Below are positions 12,514 through 20,683 of a DNA stretch of 28,952 nucleotides, in pieces. Both the position numbers and the translations under genes were made by a program. The notes under the pieces were generated by a model. The model did not search any database, was not told the DNA's origin, and saw only the letters and a program-made list of their open reading frames with translations. Every line of letters begins with the position of its first letter. Within the stretch, counting starts at the first letter, position 1. Origin of the DNA: Microcaldota archaeon (lineage in GTDB: Archaea > Micrarchaeota > Micrarchaeia > Micrarchaeales > Micrarchaeaceae); contig JAKAPD010000001.1 of the NCBI GenBank assembly GCA_021812025.1, forward strand, positions 1-28,952, written 5' to 3'.

Positions 12514-15281
12514 GTGATGGCATCAAGAGCGTATACGAAATCTTCCTGAAAAAATTCAAGAATTACACGAAGATACAGGAGCGTGCGCTGCCGATAATAG
12601 AGAAGGGGCACAACTGCGTCATAATTGCGCCGACCGGCGCAGGCAAGACGGAAGCGGCTATGCTTCCCGTAATTGATATGATAGCAAAACAGGAGGGCCA
12701 ATCCGGCATAATCGCGCTCTACATAACGCCGCTTAAGGCGCTAAACAGGGACACGATAAAGAGGCTGGAGCAGTTCTGCGCAGAAGTAGGCGTCTCGATA
12801 AGCGTGAGGCACGGCGACACTTCCATTGAGGAAAGAGCTCGGCAGTCAAGAAGGGCGCCGATGATCCTGATAACCACTCCTGAGACCTTCCAGAGCATAC
12901 TGCCGACCAAGGGACTGAGGCCCGCGCTGAAAAACGTGAAGGCTGTTGTAGTGGATGAGATCCACGAATTGTACTACAACAAGAGGGGCGCTCAACTTTC
13001 CATAGGCTTAGAAAGGTTGGAGGAGATAGCTCCGAACTTCCAAAGGATAGGAATAAGCGCAACTATAGGCGATACAGAAATGGTAAAGCGGTTCCTGTGC
13101 GGCAAGCGAGAGTGCAAAGAGGCTTCGGTCGACGAGAACAAGAGGATGATGCTTAGCGTAGAAGTGCCAAAAGAGCCTGACAAGAGGCTCTCGGAGATGG
13201 CCGAGAAGTTCGGCCTTGACCAGGAGGCTTTGGCAAGACTGAATGCAATAGCATTTCACATAAAAGAGTCGAAGTCGACTCTAATCTTTGCGAACACCCG
13301 CCAAGTCGTAGAGGCATTGGGGAGCCGGCTTCTTTACATCAATTCAATAGAGAATTTTGGGGGCATAGGCGTCCATCACAGCTCAATTTCAACAGAGGAG
13401 CGGGTGAAAATGGAGGACTCTTTCAAGACCGGTACGCTGAAAAGCCTGATCGCAACCAGTTCTCTGGAACTCGGGATAGACGTAGGGAATGTCGACCTTG
13501 TGGTGCAATATGGATCTCCAAGGCAGGCGCTCAGGCTGGTGCAAAGGGTTGGAAGGAGCGGCCATACTGAGAAAGGGGTCGCAAAAGGCATCATAATCGC
13601 TGCGAATATGGTAGAGGCGATAGAATCCGTCGCAGTATGCAGCAACGTAAACTCGGGGAAGCTCGAGAAGTTTAATATGCAATCCGGTGCGCTCGACGTC
13701 TTGGCGAATCAGATATGCGGGATAGCGCTCGATAAGTGGAACACTAACATAGATGAAATATACACGATTGTAAAAAGGTCTTATCTCTACAAGGACCTCG
13801 AACCGAAAAAGCTCACCGAAATGCTAAACTTTATGGCAGAGCACAGCATGATAGGCTTTGATGACTTCGCCGTGCTGTCAGGGCCTACTACCAGAATGTA
13901 CTATTACTCGCATCTGAGCGTTATTCCCGATGTAAGGAGGTTCAAAGTCAAGAACATAATCGGCAACAAGATAATATCCAGCCTGGATGAGGGATTCGTA
14001 GTTACTTCTCTCGAAGAGAACGCAGTCTTCATAACAAAAGGGCTCCCATGGAAAGTTGTGAGCATAGATGAGGACACTGTAAGCGTAGAGCCGTCAACAG
14101 ATCTTGAAGCGGCAGTACCTGATTGGAGCGGCGAGAGCATGCCGGTCAGCTACGACGTATCAAAGGAAGTGTTCGAGCTGCTGAATAATGAGCAGAAGAT
14201 GGCATCTTTGGGTTATCTGGGCAAGGAATACCTGCAAGGGATAAGAGAAGCCCTAGAGAAGCAGAGGGGATTCTTCATGCCCTCAGCAAAAAAAACGATA
14301 ATCGAGCAGGGCGAAGACTACAAGATAGTATATACCGGCCTCGGGACATTGGCAGGCGAGGGATTTGCAAGGCTTCTTGCGCATAGCATAATGCAAAGGA
14401 CCGGAAAAGCCGTCAACATGAGGTCCTCCCCATACATGATATTCCTGGAGCTTCCAAGAAAACTGGATCTTTCACACCAGATAAAGCTGGTTTCGCAAGG
14501 AAATCTGGAATTACACCTAAAAGAGGCGCTGAAGGACAGTGAACTCTTCAGGTACAAGCTAATAACAGTCGCAAAACTTTTTGGGATAGTGGAGAGGGGC
14601 GCAGCTTTGTCGAAGCATTTGGCGAAGAAGCTGCAGGCGACGCTCACGGGAACTCCTGTTTATGAAGAGACAATGAGGGAACTGATGCACAACTACTTTG
14701 ACGTGAACACTCTAAGAAAGTTCCTCGGGGAAATATCCTCTAACAAAGTAAAAGTGGAGATAATAGACGCAGTTTCGCTGACTCCTCTATCAAAGTTGAT
14801 TCTTGAATCTGCGTATAGGACGAAGGAGCTCATAATGCCGCTAATACCCAGCGCGGAAGTGATAAACTCGTTCTCAAGCCACCTGCTTTCGAAGAGCATG
14901 AAGATGATATGCACCTATTGCGGATTCAACTTCACAAGAAGACTATCAGAACTCAAAGACGCAAAAGTGAACTGCCCGAGCTGCAACAGCCCGCTGATAG
15001 CTCCGTATAGGGACGAATATGTTGAGATTGTGAAAAAGAGGAAAGAGGGCAAAAAGCTCACAAGGAGCGAGCAGGAAACACTGAAGGAAATGCTGCGCCA
15101 GGCAAGCCTCTTCGATTCCTATGGCGGAAAAGCCGCAATTGCATTATCCACTTATGGAGTTGGCCCGAGAAATGCCGCAAGAGTGTTAATGATGCTAAGA
15201 CCAGATGAAAAGCTCTTTTATTTGGATCTAATAGAGGCACAGAAGAATTTCATAAAGAACAAGAAGTATTGGGCGCATTAG
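12510..15281 (+). CDS. lhr: Lhr-type ATP-dependent DNA helicase
   Basis: A 923-residue superfamily 2 helicase of the archaeal Lhr group, a 3'-5' translocase linked to DNA repair. Motifs: Q-like segment (YTKIQERALPII), Walker A APTGAGKT (residues 40-47), DEIH box (149-152), SAT (ISATIGD), TSSLELGIDVG, and motif VI QRVGRSGH (345-352). The winged-helix and beta-barrel Lhr core follows. The C-terminus has a zinc ribbon (C801, C804, C822, C825) and a helical tail with YGVGPRNAARVL, reminiscent of a helix-hairpin-helix. The frame is open back to 12432 inside dtdA, but that part is Arg/Glu-rich and non-homologous. I chose TTG at 12510, which overlaps the dtdA TGA by four bases and leaves a normal N-terminus. 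Confidence 0.88.
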   Translation: MSDGIKSVYEIFLKKFKNYTKIQERALPIIEKGHNCVIIAPTGAGKTEAAMLPVIDMIAKQEGQSGIIALYITPLKALNRDTIKRLEQFCAEVGVSISVRHGDTSIEERARQSRRAPMILITTPETFQSILPTKGLRPALKNVKAVVVDEIHELYYNKRGAQLSIGLERLEEIAPNFQRIGISATIGDTEMVKRFLCGKRECKEASVDENKRMMLSVEVPKEPDKRLSEMAEKFGLDQEALARLNAIAFHIKESKSTLIFANTRQVVEALGSRLLYINSIENFGGIGVHHSSISTEERVKMEDSFKTGTLKSLIATSSLELGIDVGNVDLVVQYGSPRQALRLVQRVGRSGHTEKGVAKGIIIAANMVEAIESVAVCSNVNSGKLEKFNMQSGALDVLANQICGIALDKWNTNIDEIYTIVKRSYLYKDLEPKKLTEMLNFMAEHSMIGFDDFAVLSGPTTRMYYYSHLSVIPDVRRFKVKNIIGNKIISSLDEGFVVTSLEENAVFITKGLPWKVVSIDEDTVSVEPSTDLEAAVPDWSGESMPVSYDVSKEVFELLNNEQKMASLGYLGKEYLQGIREALEKQRGFFMPSAKKTIIEQGEDYKIVYTGLGTLAGEGFARLLAHSIMQRTGKAVNMRSSPYMIFLELPRKLDLSHQIKLVSQGNLELHLKEALKDSELFRYKLITVAKLFGIVERGAALSKHLAKKLQATLTGTPVYEETMRELMHNYFDVNTLRKFLGEISSNKVKVEIIDAVSLTPLSKLILESAYRTKELIMPLIPSAEVINSFSSHLLSKSMKMICTYCGFNFTRRLSELKDAKVNCPSCNSPLIAPYRDEYVEIVKKRKEGKKLTRSEQETLKEMLRQASLFDSYGGKAAIALSTYGVGPRNAARVLMMLRPDEKLFYLDLIEAQKNFIKNKKYWAH

Positions 15282-15613
15282 TTGAAACCCAAAAAATCAA
15301 GATAAAAGAGACAAATATTCAGGTAATGTACAAGAAAAAAGGCAAAGGCCCATAAGAACAAAAGGTCAAAGGAGTTCTATGCAATTATCCCGAAGCACGT
15401 CGGCTTGAAGAAAAAGCCACGAGGATAGCTTTCGGAATAAACGATGGGCAGCTTCTGGAAGGACTATTGAGCATCTGCATATACATGTGATTCTTAGATA
15501 GTTTGGCGATATGCCAGGTCCGAGTGAGGGCATAAGGAACATGTTTCTCGTAAAGATGGCACGGTACAAAACCTAAAGTCACGTCTAAATACCTATTTTT
15601 CCAGAATCATACC
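15282..15613. other. 332-base gap without a recognisable gene
   Basis: No convincing gene is seen. Short frames without starts run through it: one ends EFYAIIPKHVGLKKKPRG before a stop near 15425, and another continues with ARRLEEKATRIAFGINDGQ and stops near 15490. They look like possible remnants of a decayed gene, but I recognise no family. The last 30 bases carry a TATA-like TCTAAATA (15584-15591) that fits the next gene, and an 8-base inverted repeat flanks that box. Confidence 0.4.
15584..15591 (+). promoter_or_regulatory. Putative TATA box for the deoxyribosyltransferase-like gene
   Basis: TCTAAATA about 27 bases before the GTG start at 15614, fitting leaderless transcription. Confidence 0.38.
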
Positions 15614-16027
15614 GTGCGAATCGGAATAGTAAGCTCTATGCAGCATGTCGACAAAATGGTAGAGGTATACGACATGCTCAAGGCGATGGGCCACGAGCCG
15701 TTCATGACAGAGCGGAACGAGCCGATGCGAGGCAAGAGCGCGGGAGAGATAGAGAAGATTAAGCTGCACCAGAAGTACGAATTCGATGCGATAATGGCTT
15801 TCTGGAAGAAGATGCAGGGGGCAGACGCGGTACTTGTCCTGAATCTTGACAAGAATGGGATAAAGAACTACATAGGCGGCAACACCCTTATGGAAATAGG
15901 CTTCGCCCACGTGCTTGGCCAGAAGATATTCCTTTGGAATCCGATTCCCGAGACACTACACTACAAGAGCGAAATAGAGGCTTGCAGACCAACTGTCATA
16001 GATGGCGACCTCTCAAAAATAAAATAG
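15614..16027 (+). CDS. Nucleoside 2-deoxyribosyltransferase-like protein
   Basis: A 137-residue single-domain protein resembling the nucleoside 2-deoxyribosyltransferase / DUF4406 superfamily. It has a Rossmann-like start (RIGIVSSMQHVDKMVEVYDML), then ADAVLVLNLDKNG, and the diagnostic GNTLMEIGFAHVLGQKIFLWNPIPE, in which the Glu corresponds to the family nucleophile region (G.E.GYA). Enzymes in this group act on nucleosides or nucleotides, including 5'-phosphate N-hydrolases, but this archaeal subgroup is not characterised to my knowledge. The start is GTG at 15614 with a TATA-like box 27 bases upstream. It stands alone, before a convergent small zinc-ribbon gene. Confidence 0.65.
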   Translation: MRIGIVSSMQHVDKMVEVYDMLKAMGHEPFMTERNEPMRGKSAGEIEKIKLHQKYEFDAIMAFWKKMQGADAVLVLNLDKNGIKNYIGGNTLMEIGFAHVLGQKIFLWNPIPETLHYKSEIEACRPTVIDGDLSKIK

Positions 16028-16057
16028 AAAAACCTGCAAGACAGGAGGACAAAGGGT

Positions 16058-16201
16058 TTACTTGCCCCCGATCTTGAACATCTTCGTCCCGCAGACTGGG
16101 CAAGTGCCTGTCATTGCCTTCTTGCCGTTCTTCATCGTGACCTCCTTCGCATCCTTCATCTGCCTCTTCTCCTTGCATTTTACACAATACGCTTCTACCA
16201 T
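16058..16201 (-). CDS. DUF5679 small zinc-ribbon protein
   Basis: A 47-residue protein of the DUF5679 zinc-ribbon type. It begins MVEAYCVKCKEKRQMKDAKE, has a middle VTMKNGKKAMTGTCPVCGT, and ends FKIGGK. The two CxxC pairs (CVKC, CPVC) form one zinc knuckle; the basic content suggests nucleic acid binding. Related ribbons occur at the end of some archaeal and bacterial topoisomerases, but as a free protein its job is unknown. It lies on the opposite strand between the deoxyribosyltransferase-like gene and the presenilin-like gene. Confidence 0.77.
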   Translation of the reverse strand: MVEAYCVKCKEKRQMKDAKEVTMKNGKKAMTGTCPVCGTKMFKIGGK

Positions 16202-16272
16202 AAAACCGCCAGTTATTTATCAGATAGGAACTATTAATAACCCTGCTTATCAACAGCAATTAGGTCGATAGA

Positions 16273-17256
16273 GTGGATTTGCGCGCCATAGAATACAGAC
16301 AACTTCTCCAGATTGTCACCATGTTCATGATAGTGCAGTTCTTCGGCCTGCTGCTTGCTACGCAGCTTTACAGCGGCCAGACGTTCCAGCAGCTCACGAG
16401 CACGCAAGTAGTATCCTCGTCAACGAGTGCGCTCTTCTACATAGCGTATGTTGTGATTCTCGCGGCAGTGCTGCTCCTTGTATTCAGGATATACAAGGGC
16501 GCAATGCTGTTTATCCTGCTGGAGGGCGCCGTGGTCTTCATCACGTCGTTCTTCGTTTTCCTGATAGTTTTCGAAGTGCTTCTACCATACTCATTTTTTG
16601 CCTATGGGGCGCAGGTCCCGATGGCGCTGCCCCTGGCAATAATATGCTCGGCCTTTCTCATAGCGGCTAAGAACAAGTGGCAGAGGCTCAGGAATACCGC
16701 AGCGATAATAGCCAGCGTCGGCGTTGGCGTGGTGCTGGGTTCCACATTCAGCTTCCTGGCTGCATTCGTGTTCATGTTGATACTGGCTGTCTACGACTTC
16801 ATAGCGGTGTTCATAACTAAGCATATGGTGACAATGGCGAGGGCAATGTCGGAGAGGAACCTAGCGTTCCTGGTGGGCGTCCACGAGATCGAAGCGGTGC
16901 CGGAAAGCGCGCTTAACAAGAAGGAGAGGTCAGAGTACTTAAGGGAGAAGCCTGTCCTTGTGAAAAAAGGAGGTCCAATCATCAAGGAGATGATAAAGAG
17001 AAAACTGGTCCCGGTTCCTGCAAGGGTTGAGCTCGGGACTGGTGACCTTGCGATACCTCTGATGCTTGCCGTGTCAGCTTATACTGTGTACCTAAGCCTC
17101 CTGCTAAGCTTATCGATAATAATCGGCGCGATATTCGGACTTATTTTCACGATGTGGCTTCTCAGGAAATACAGGATAGTGCTGCCAGCGATTCCGCCGA
17201 TACTTTTCGGCATACTAATCGCAATGGCCATCTACTTCCTGGTGGGCTCCATCTAG
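16273..17256 (+). CDS. Presenilin/signal peptide peptidase-family intramembrane aspartyl protease
   Basis: A 327-residue polytopic membrane protein of the archaeal presenilin-like A22 family, GxGD aspartyl proteases that cut helices within the membrane. About nine hydrophobic segments are visible. The two catalytic aspartates are YD (174-175, in LAVYDFIAVF) and GTGD (255-258, in LGTGDLAIP), separated by a hydrophilic loop of about 70 residues as in presenilins. The C-terminal PAL motif appears as PAIPP from residue 305. The start is GTG at 16273, with AGGTCGAT upstream. The next gene is a membrane-anchored S16 protease with a signal sequence, so the two may act together at the membrane. Substrates are unknown. 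Confidence 0.85.
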   Translation: MDLRAIEYRQLLQIVTMFMIVQFFGLLLATQLYSGQTFQQLTSTQVVSSSTSALFYIAYVVILAAVLLLVFRIYKGAMLFILLEGAVVFITSFFVFLIVFEVLLPYSFFAYGAQVPMALPLAIICSAFLIAAKNKWQRLRNTAAIIASVGVGVVLGSTFSFLAAFVFMLILAVYDFIAVFITKHMVTMARAMSERNLAFLVGVHEIEAVPESALNKKERSEYLREKPVLVKKGGPIIKEMIKRKLVPVPARVELGTGDLAIPLMLAVSAYTVYLSLLLSLSIIIGAIFGLIFTMWLLRKYRIVLPAIPPILFGILIAMAIYFLVGSI

Positions 17257-17294
17257 CGGCTATTCAAAAATCGAAAGCGAAACAATACATACCG

Positions 17295-17303
17295 CTTAAA
17301 TAC
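17295..17303 (+). promoter_or_regulatory. Putative TATA box for the S16 protease gene
   Basis: CTTAAATAC centred about 33 bases before the ATG at 17332. It argues against the upstream in-frame TTG at 17311, which would lie too close to the box to be on the transcript. Confidence 0.42.
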
Positions 17304-17331
17304 CTTTCAATTGCAAAGGATATTCGATTGG

Positions 17332-19158
17332 ATGCTTTCTGCTAAGGCGAGCACTATTTTCCTTGCCATCGTGCTTATCGCCAGTTTTTCTAGCGCCGCG
17401 GTGATCGGCACTTCATCGATACAAGCGCCAGCGGTTCTGTCGCCAGAGAACATAGGTTCGCTCACGCAGATAACCTTAACGGTAACGAACGGCACGGGAG
17501 AGGTGGTCATAAGAGGGCCGGAGATTGTCGGCAATTCCACATCCCAGTCCGCCCTTTCCGCCGCCGTTTACGCATCGCAGTATTTGGGGCTGCAGTTCAA
17601 AAGGTATAATTTCACATACGATATAGCAAATAATCATACCAATGTTTCTGGACCCAGCGCCGGCGCGGCAATGACGATACTTGCGATATCCGCCCTGTCG
17701 CACCAGCCGTTGAAAAAGGGCTTTACAATGACCGGCACAATATCCGGCAATGGGAGCATCGGTCCGATAGGCGGCTTGTTCGACAAGGCTGGCGCTGCAG
17801 CCTCTGGCGGCCTCGGTTTCATACTGGCACCGGCTGTTCCAAGAGCAAGCATAGAAGACGAAATCTACCTAATAGCGCAGGACTTCTACAGCATACCTGT
17901 GGTTCCTGTTGCAAATATAACACAGGCTGTGGGCTTTGCCATGCAGAACAAAAGCATAGCTGGCAACCAGACTGTATTCAATCTATATTCAAAGTACAAC
18001 ATCACCGAACTAAAGCAGGCAAACATAACGTGCAGCAATTCATGTAATTACACGCCGTTCATATCGCTTCTTAATTCCACGTTCAACATCACGAGCGCAC
18101 AGGTAGATTCGATCGCCGGCATTAGCCGCTTCGATGCAGCTCACGGCCAGATGATGTCCGCATTGCAGCAAGCCGTCGGCACAGCTAACAAAGGCTATCT
18201 CTACGCTGCAGCCGACATGGCATTCCTCGATTATGTGAACGCATACGTGTTCGCAAACGTGCAGACAAATCAAACGCAAATGCAGACAATCCTAAACGGC
18301 ACTAACAAGACCTGCTCGGCAGCACCGCCGCAGCTCACTTCTTTCAATTACGAGTACGCAATCAGCGGCGAACTGAGGCAAACATGGGCGAAGACGCTGC
18401 TCAACTCGACAATATCGGAATTCGAATCCGCTGGCAACGAGACGACTACCGATGACATACTCCTTGCAGCGCACGACGCCGCGCAGGCAAATGGATGGTG
18501 TGCCGCCGCAGATTCTCTTTATGCGGCTCAGTATCCGAAAGGCGCGGCCGTATCTGTTGTAGGTATAAAGTCTTCTGCGAGCAGCGCCATACAAAGAGCC
18601 TCGGTATTCGGTTCCAGTCTATATCTTGATTCTGCGATAAGCGCATACGGAAGCCATAACTATGCAGTAGCCCTGATAAGCGCAGACTACCAGAACGCGC
18701 TCGGCAATGCAGACAACGAATTCAACCTGACAACCCAGCAACTTGATAACAGGACAATCAGCATGCTGAGAGAGCCGTTCTTCGGCGCATGGCCTTCGCA
18801 GTTCGCGAACGAAGCGCAATTCTATCTTCAGCAGTCGGACATAGCCGCGAATAACTCCTCTAGGCACGACTACGCATTCCAGGCATATTCGTCCGCGGCG
18901 CTTGCGACAGCGCTCAGCAATGACACCAGATTGATCTACAATAGCTTGTCCAGCACCGGCCCTACGACCACTGTGCCTACTGAAGTGCAGTCCCAGCGGC
19001 AGGCGAATGTCTCCCTTAACAACTTATATATATTTATTGGAGCAATACTAATCGTACTTGTCGCGATACTGCTGATAGTATTCCTTATCGTAGCGGCACT
19101 CCACAAGTCAAGGCAGAGGAAAGCACAGAGAACCAGAGGTATCAGAAGGAAAAGATGA
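17332..19158 (+). CDS. Membrane-anchored S16 (Lon-like) serine protease, no ATPase domain
   Basis: A 608-residue archaeal protein with an N-terminal signal segment (residues 1-24, LSAKASTIFLAIVLIASFSSAA), a Lon-type S16 protease domain, a long helical Ala/Ser/Asn-rich region, and one C-terminal membrane helix (about 562-590) followed by a very basic tail. The catalytic dyad is visible: Ser109 in SGPSAGAAM and Lys152 in GLFDKAGAA, 43 residues apart. There is no AAA+ ATPase domain, so it is not classical LonB; the COG1750 group has this build. Many Asn-X-Ser/Thr sequons after the signal suggest an external, possibly glycosylated, protease domain. It directly follows a presenilin-like intramembrane protease. 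Confidence 0.82.
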   Translation: MLSAKASTIFLAIVLIASFSSAAVIGTSSIQAPAVLSPENIGSLTQITLTVTNGTGEVVIRGPEIVGNSTSQSALSAAVYASQYLGLQFKRYNFTYDIANNHTNVSGPSAGAAMTILAISALSHQPLKKGFTMTGTISGNGSIGPIGGLFDKAGAAASGGLGFILAPAVPRASIEDEIYLIAQDFYSIPVVPVANITQAVGFAMQNKSIAGNQTVFNLYSKYNITELKQANITCSNSCNYTPFISLLNSTFNITSAQVDSIAGISRFDAAHGQMMSALQQAVGTANKGYLYAAADMAFLDYVNAYVFANVQTNQTQMQTILNGTNKTCSAAPPQLTSFNYEYAISGELRQTWAKTLLNSTISEFESAGNETTTDDILLAAHDAAQANGWCAAADSLYAAQYPKGAAVSVVGIKSSASSAIQRASVFGSSLYLDSAISAYGSHNYAVALISADYQNALGNADNEFNLTTQQLDNRTISMLREPFFGAWPSQFANEAQFYLQQSDIAANNSSRHDYAFQAYSSAALATALSNDTRLIYNSLSSTGPTTTVPTEVQSQRQANVSLNNLYIFIGAILIVLVAILLIVFLIVAALHKSRQRKAQRTRGIRRKR

Positions 19159-19176
19159 CTTTTTAGTGGTAATAGC

Positions 19177-19347
19177 ATGTCAGAAACACTTCCAGGAAAA
19201 GTTTGCGTATCTTGCGGCAGGCTCAGCCACGAGTACACGGAATTCAAGTGCCCGAAGTGCGGGAACCAGAAGATAATAAGGTGCAAGCACTGCAGGGAGA
19301 TAACCAACGCATACAGATGCACAGAATGCGGTTTCGAAGGTCCATAG
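19177..19347 (+). CDS. Archaeal zinc-ribbon protein upstream of EF-1 beta
   Basis: A 56-residue zinc-ribbon protein, almost entirely CxxC pairs: CVSC, CPKC, CKHC and CTEC. Eight cysteines allow two zinc sites. It belongs to the small archaeal zinc-ribbon group (DUF1610-like) commonly found just before EF-1 beta, as here. The stop is directly followed by the EF-1 beta ATG, so the two are co-translated. AGTGGT lies upstream of the ATG at 19177. RNA or ribosome binding is likely but unproven. Confidence 0.75.
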   Translation: MSETLPGKVCVSCGRLSHEYTEFKCPKCGNQKIIRCKHCREITNAYRCTECGFEGP

Positions 19348-19593
19348 ATGTCAAAAGTAGCGGTTATTTTCAAGGTTTATCCAAAGGACGGCGAGTTCGA
19401 CAAGGCGATGGAGGGCCTCAAGAAGATGAAGTCCAATGGCATGCAAACCGAAGAAATAGGCTTTGGAATAAAGCTAATCAAGATAATGTTCGTCTATGAG
19501 GACACAGAGACCAGTTCTTCGAAGATAGAGGAAGACGTAAGGAAATGCGATGGCGTAGGCGAAGTAGAAGTGGCGGAAGAGACGCTAGTGTAA
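19348..19593 (+). CDS. ef1b: Elongation factor 1-beta
   Basis: An 81-residue archaeal EF-1 beta, the guanine nucleotide exchange factor that reloads EF-1 alpha with GTP during translation. It is a single alpha/beta domain: VAVIFKVYPKDGEFD, then the conserved EEIGFGIKLIKIMFVYED stretch, which corresponds to the exchange surface, and a C-terminal VGEVEVAEETLV. Length is standard for the archaeal protein, which lacks the N-terminal part of eukaryotic EF-1B. The ATG immediately follows the stop of the zinc-ribbon gene. Its last nine bases overlap the end of the convergent kinase gene. Confidence 0.92.
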   Translation: MSKVAVIFKVYPKDGEFDKAMEGLKKMKSNGMQTEEIGFGIKLIKIMFVYEDTETSSSKIEEDVRKCDGVGEVEVAEETLV

Positions 19594-20637
19594 TGATTTA
19601 AGCAATCTTTTCCGTATCAGCTCCCTATTTCTATCGCACCAAAGCGCGCCTTTTGCCATCTGGACAATATACTCTGTACCATCCTTCACGCCCTGCTTCG
19701 GATAATGCGGCTTTTTTATCAGGCTGAAACTGTAATCAAAGTCCTCTATATAGTTTGCGACGAGCACATCGGGAATCTCTGCAATCTCGCCTCTGCCAAG
19801 CTTTCTGAATTTAGAATACTCTTTCAAGAAGATAACAGTCTTGTTTAGGTCCAATGCCCATGGCATATTGCCATTTTTGCAGTATCTGAAAATCGGCACA
19901 ATGAGGTCCCTGATAAATGGTTTCTCGTAATAAACGTGCTCGAAATCCAGAATAGCGGAAATCTTGTCTTCTTTCCACAGGACGTTATCGGAATCGATAT
20001 CACCATGTATAGGATAGAAATCGAGCGAAAGGTACCGCTCTTTGTCTAGTCTTTTATAGAGCGGAAGCAGCCGCGCCGCCCATTTCAAATAAATAACTTC
20101 AAACGGCCTTTTTCCCTTTCTTTTACTCCTTCGCCGTACGTCTGCTTTTATGCTGTTTCCCACTGCTTTTATCCTGAAGGGGTCGCTGTCATCGCGTTTT
20201 CCATGCAGTTTAAGTCTGAGGAGGAGCTTGTGATATGTGCCGAGCACGCGTGCATATTCCAAAACCTCCTTTATAGAATGGTTTGTCTTCTTTTCACCCT
20301 CTACATATCGATAAATCCAGAAGATTTTGTTTCCGTGCCTTTCAAAATATCTGTTTCTTTTATTCCTTATCGGAACCGGCATTTCATAAGGCAGGTATTT
20401 TCTGAGCGCGAGCATGTATTCCATATCAAAAGAGAGCTCTTCCGCATCGAAGAACGTTACTTTCCTGAGGACATAGTTCTCATCTTTACATCGGAACAGC
20501 CAGTTCTCATTAACGTAGCCGCCCTCGTTCTCGAATTTCCTGAGCTTATCTGCTTTCAAACCCCATTTTGAAAGTATCCTATCAGCTCCAGGCTTTGTCA
20601 ATCGCAATTTTCCACCGGTTTTAGAAGGTATCTTCAC
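19585..20637 (-). CDS. APH-fold (aminoglycoside phosphotransferase/homoserine kinase-like) kinase
   Basis: A 350-residue protein of the APH/choline kinase fold. The catalytic loop is IHGDIDSDNVLW (HxDxxxxN) and the metal-binding segment is ILDFEH (normally D-F/W-E/D), so it should be an active phosphotransferase. The N-lobe has a glycine/asparagine-containing strand (ENEGGYVNENWLFRC) and the Lys-bearing strand ENYVLRKVTF. The layout resembles homoserine kinase ThrB2 and methylthioribose kinases, but the substrate cannot be assigned. A very basic stretch (RRRSKRKGKRPFE) interrupts the middle. The start is GTG at 20637. It is convergent with EF-1 beta and divergent from the IMP cyclohydrolase gene. 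Confidence 0.75.
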   Translation of the reverse strand: MKIPSKTGGKLRLTKPGADRILSKWGLKADKLRKFENEGGYVNENWLFRCKDENYVLRKVTFFDAEELSFDMEYMLALRKYLPYEMPVPIRNKRNRYFERHGNKIFWIYRYVEGEKKTNHSIKEVLEYARVLGTYHKLLLRLKLHGKRDDSDPFRIKAVGNSIKADVRRRSKRKGKRPFEVIYLKWAARLLPLYKRLDKERYLSLDFYPIHGDIDSDNVLWKEDKISAILDFEHVYYEKPFIRDLIVPIFRYCKNGNMPWALDLNKTVIFLKEYSKFRKLGRGEIAEIPDVLVANYIEDFDYSFSLIKKPHYPKQGVKDGTEYIVQMAKGALWCDRNRELIRKRLLKSLH

Positions 20638-20643
20638 GCTAAG

Positions 20644-20652
20644 TTATAAATA
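20644..20652 (+). promoter_or_regulatory. Putative TATA box for the IMP cyclohydrolase gene
   Basis: TTATAAATA about 35 bases before the ATG at 20684. It excludes the in-frame TTG at 20654, which falls within two bases of the box. Confidence 0.45.
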
Positions 20653-20683
20653 TTTGAATAAGTTGAGAGTATCCTGTGATTTT

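Noticed and set aside
15430..15570. A HLHIHVILR-like peptide suggesting an IS200-type transposase remnant
   Set aside because: It is very short, interrupted by a stop, and lacks the downstream catalytic Tyr and hairpin ends of such elements.
16062..16271. Plus-strand frame opposite the DUF5679 gene
   Set aside because: The minus-strand 47-residue zinc ribbon matches a known family; the plus-strand frame has no signal.
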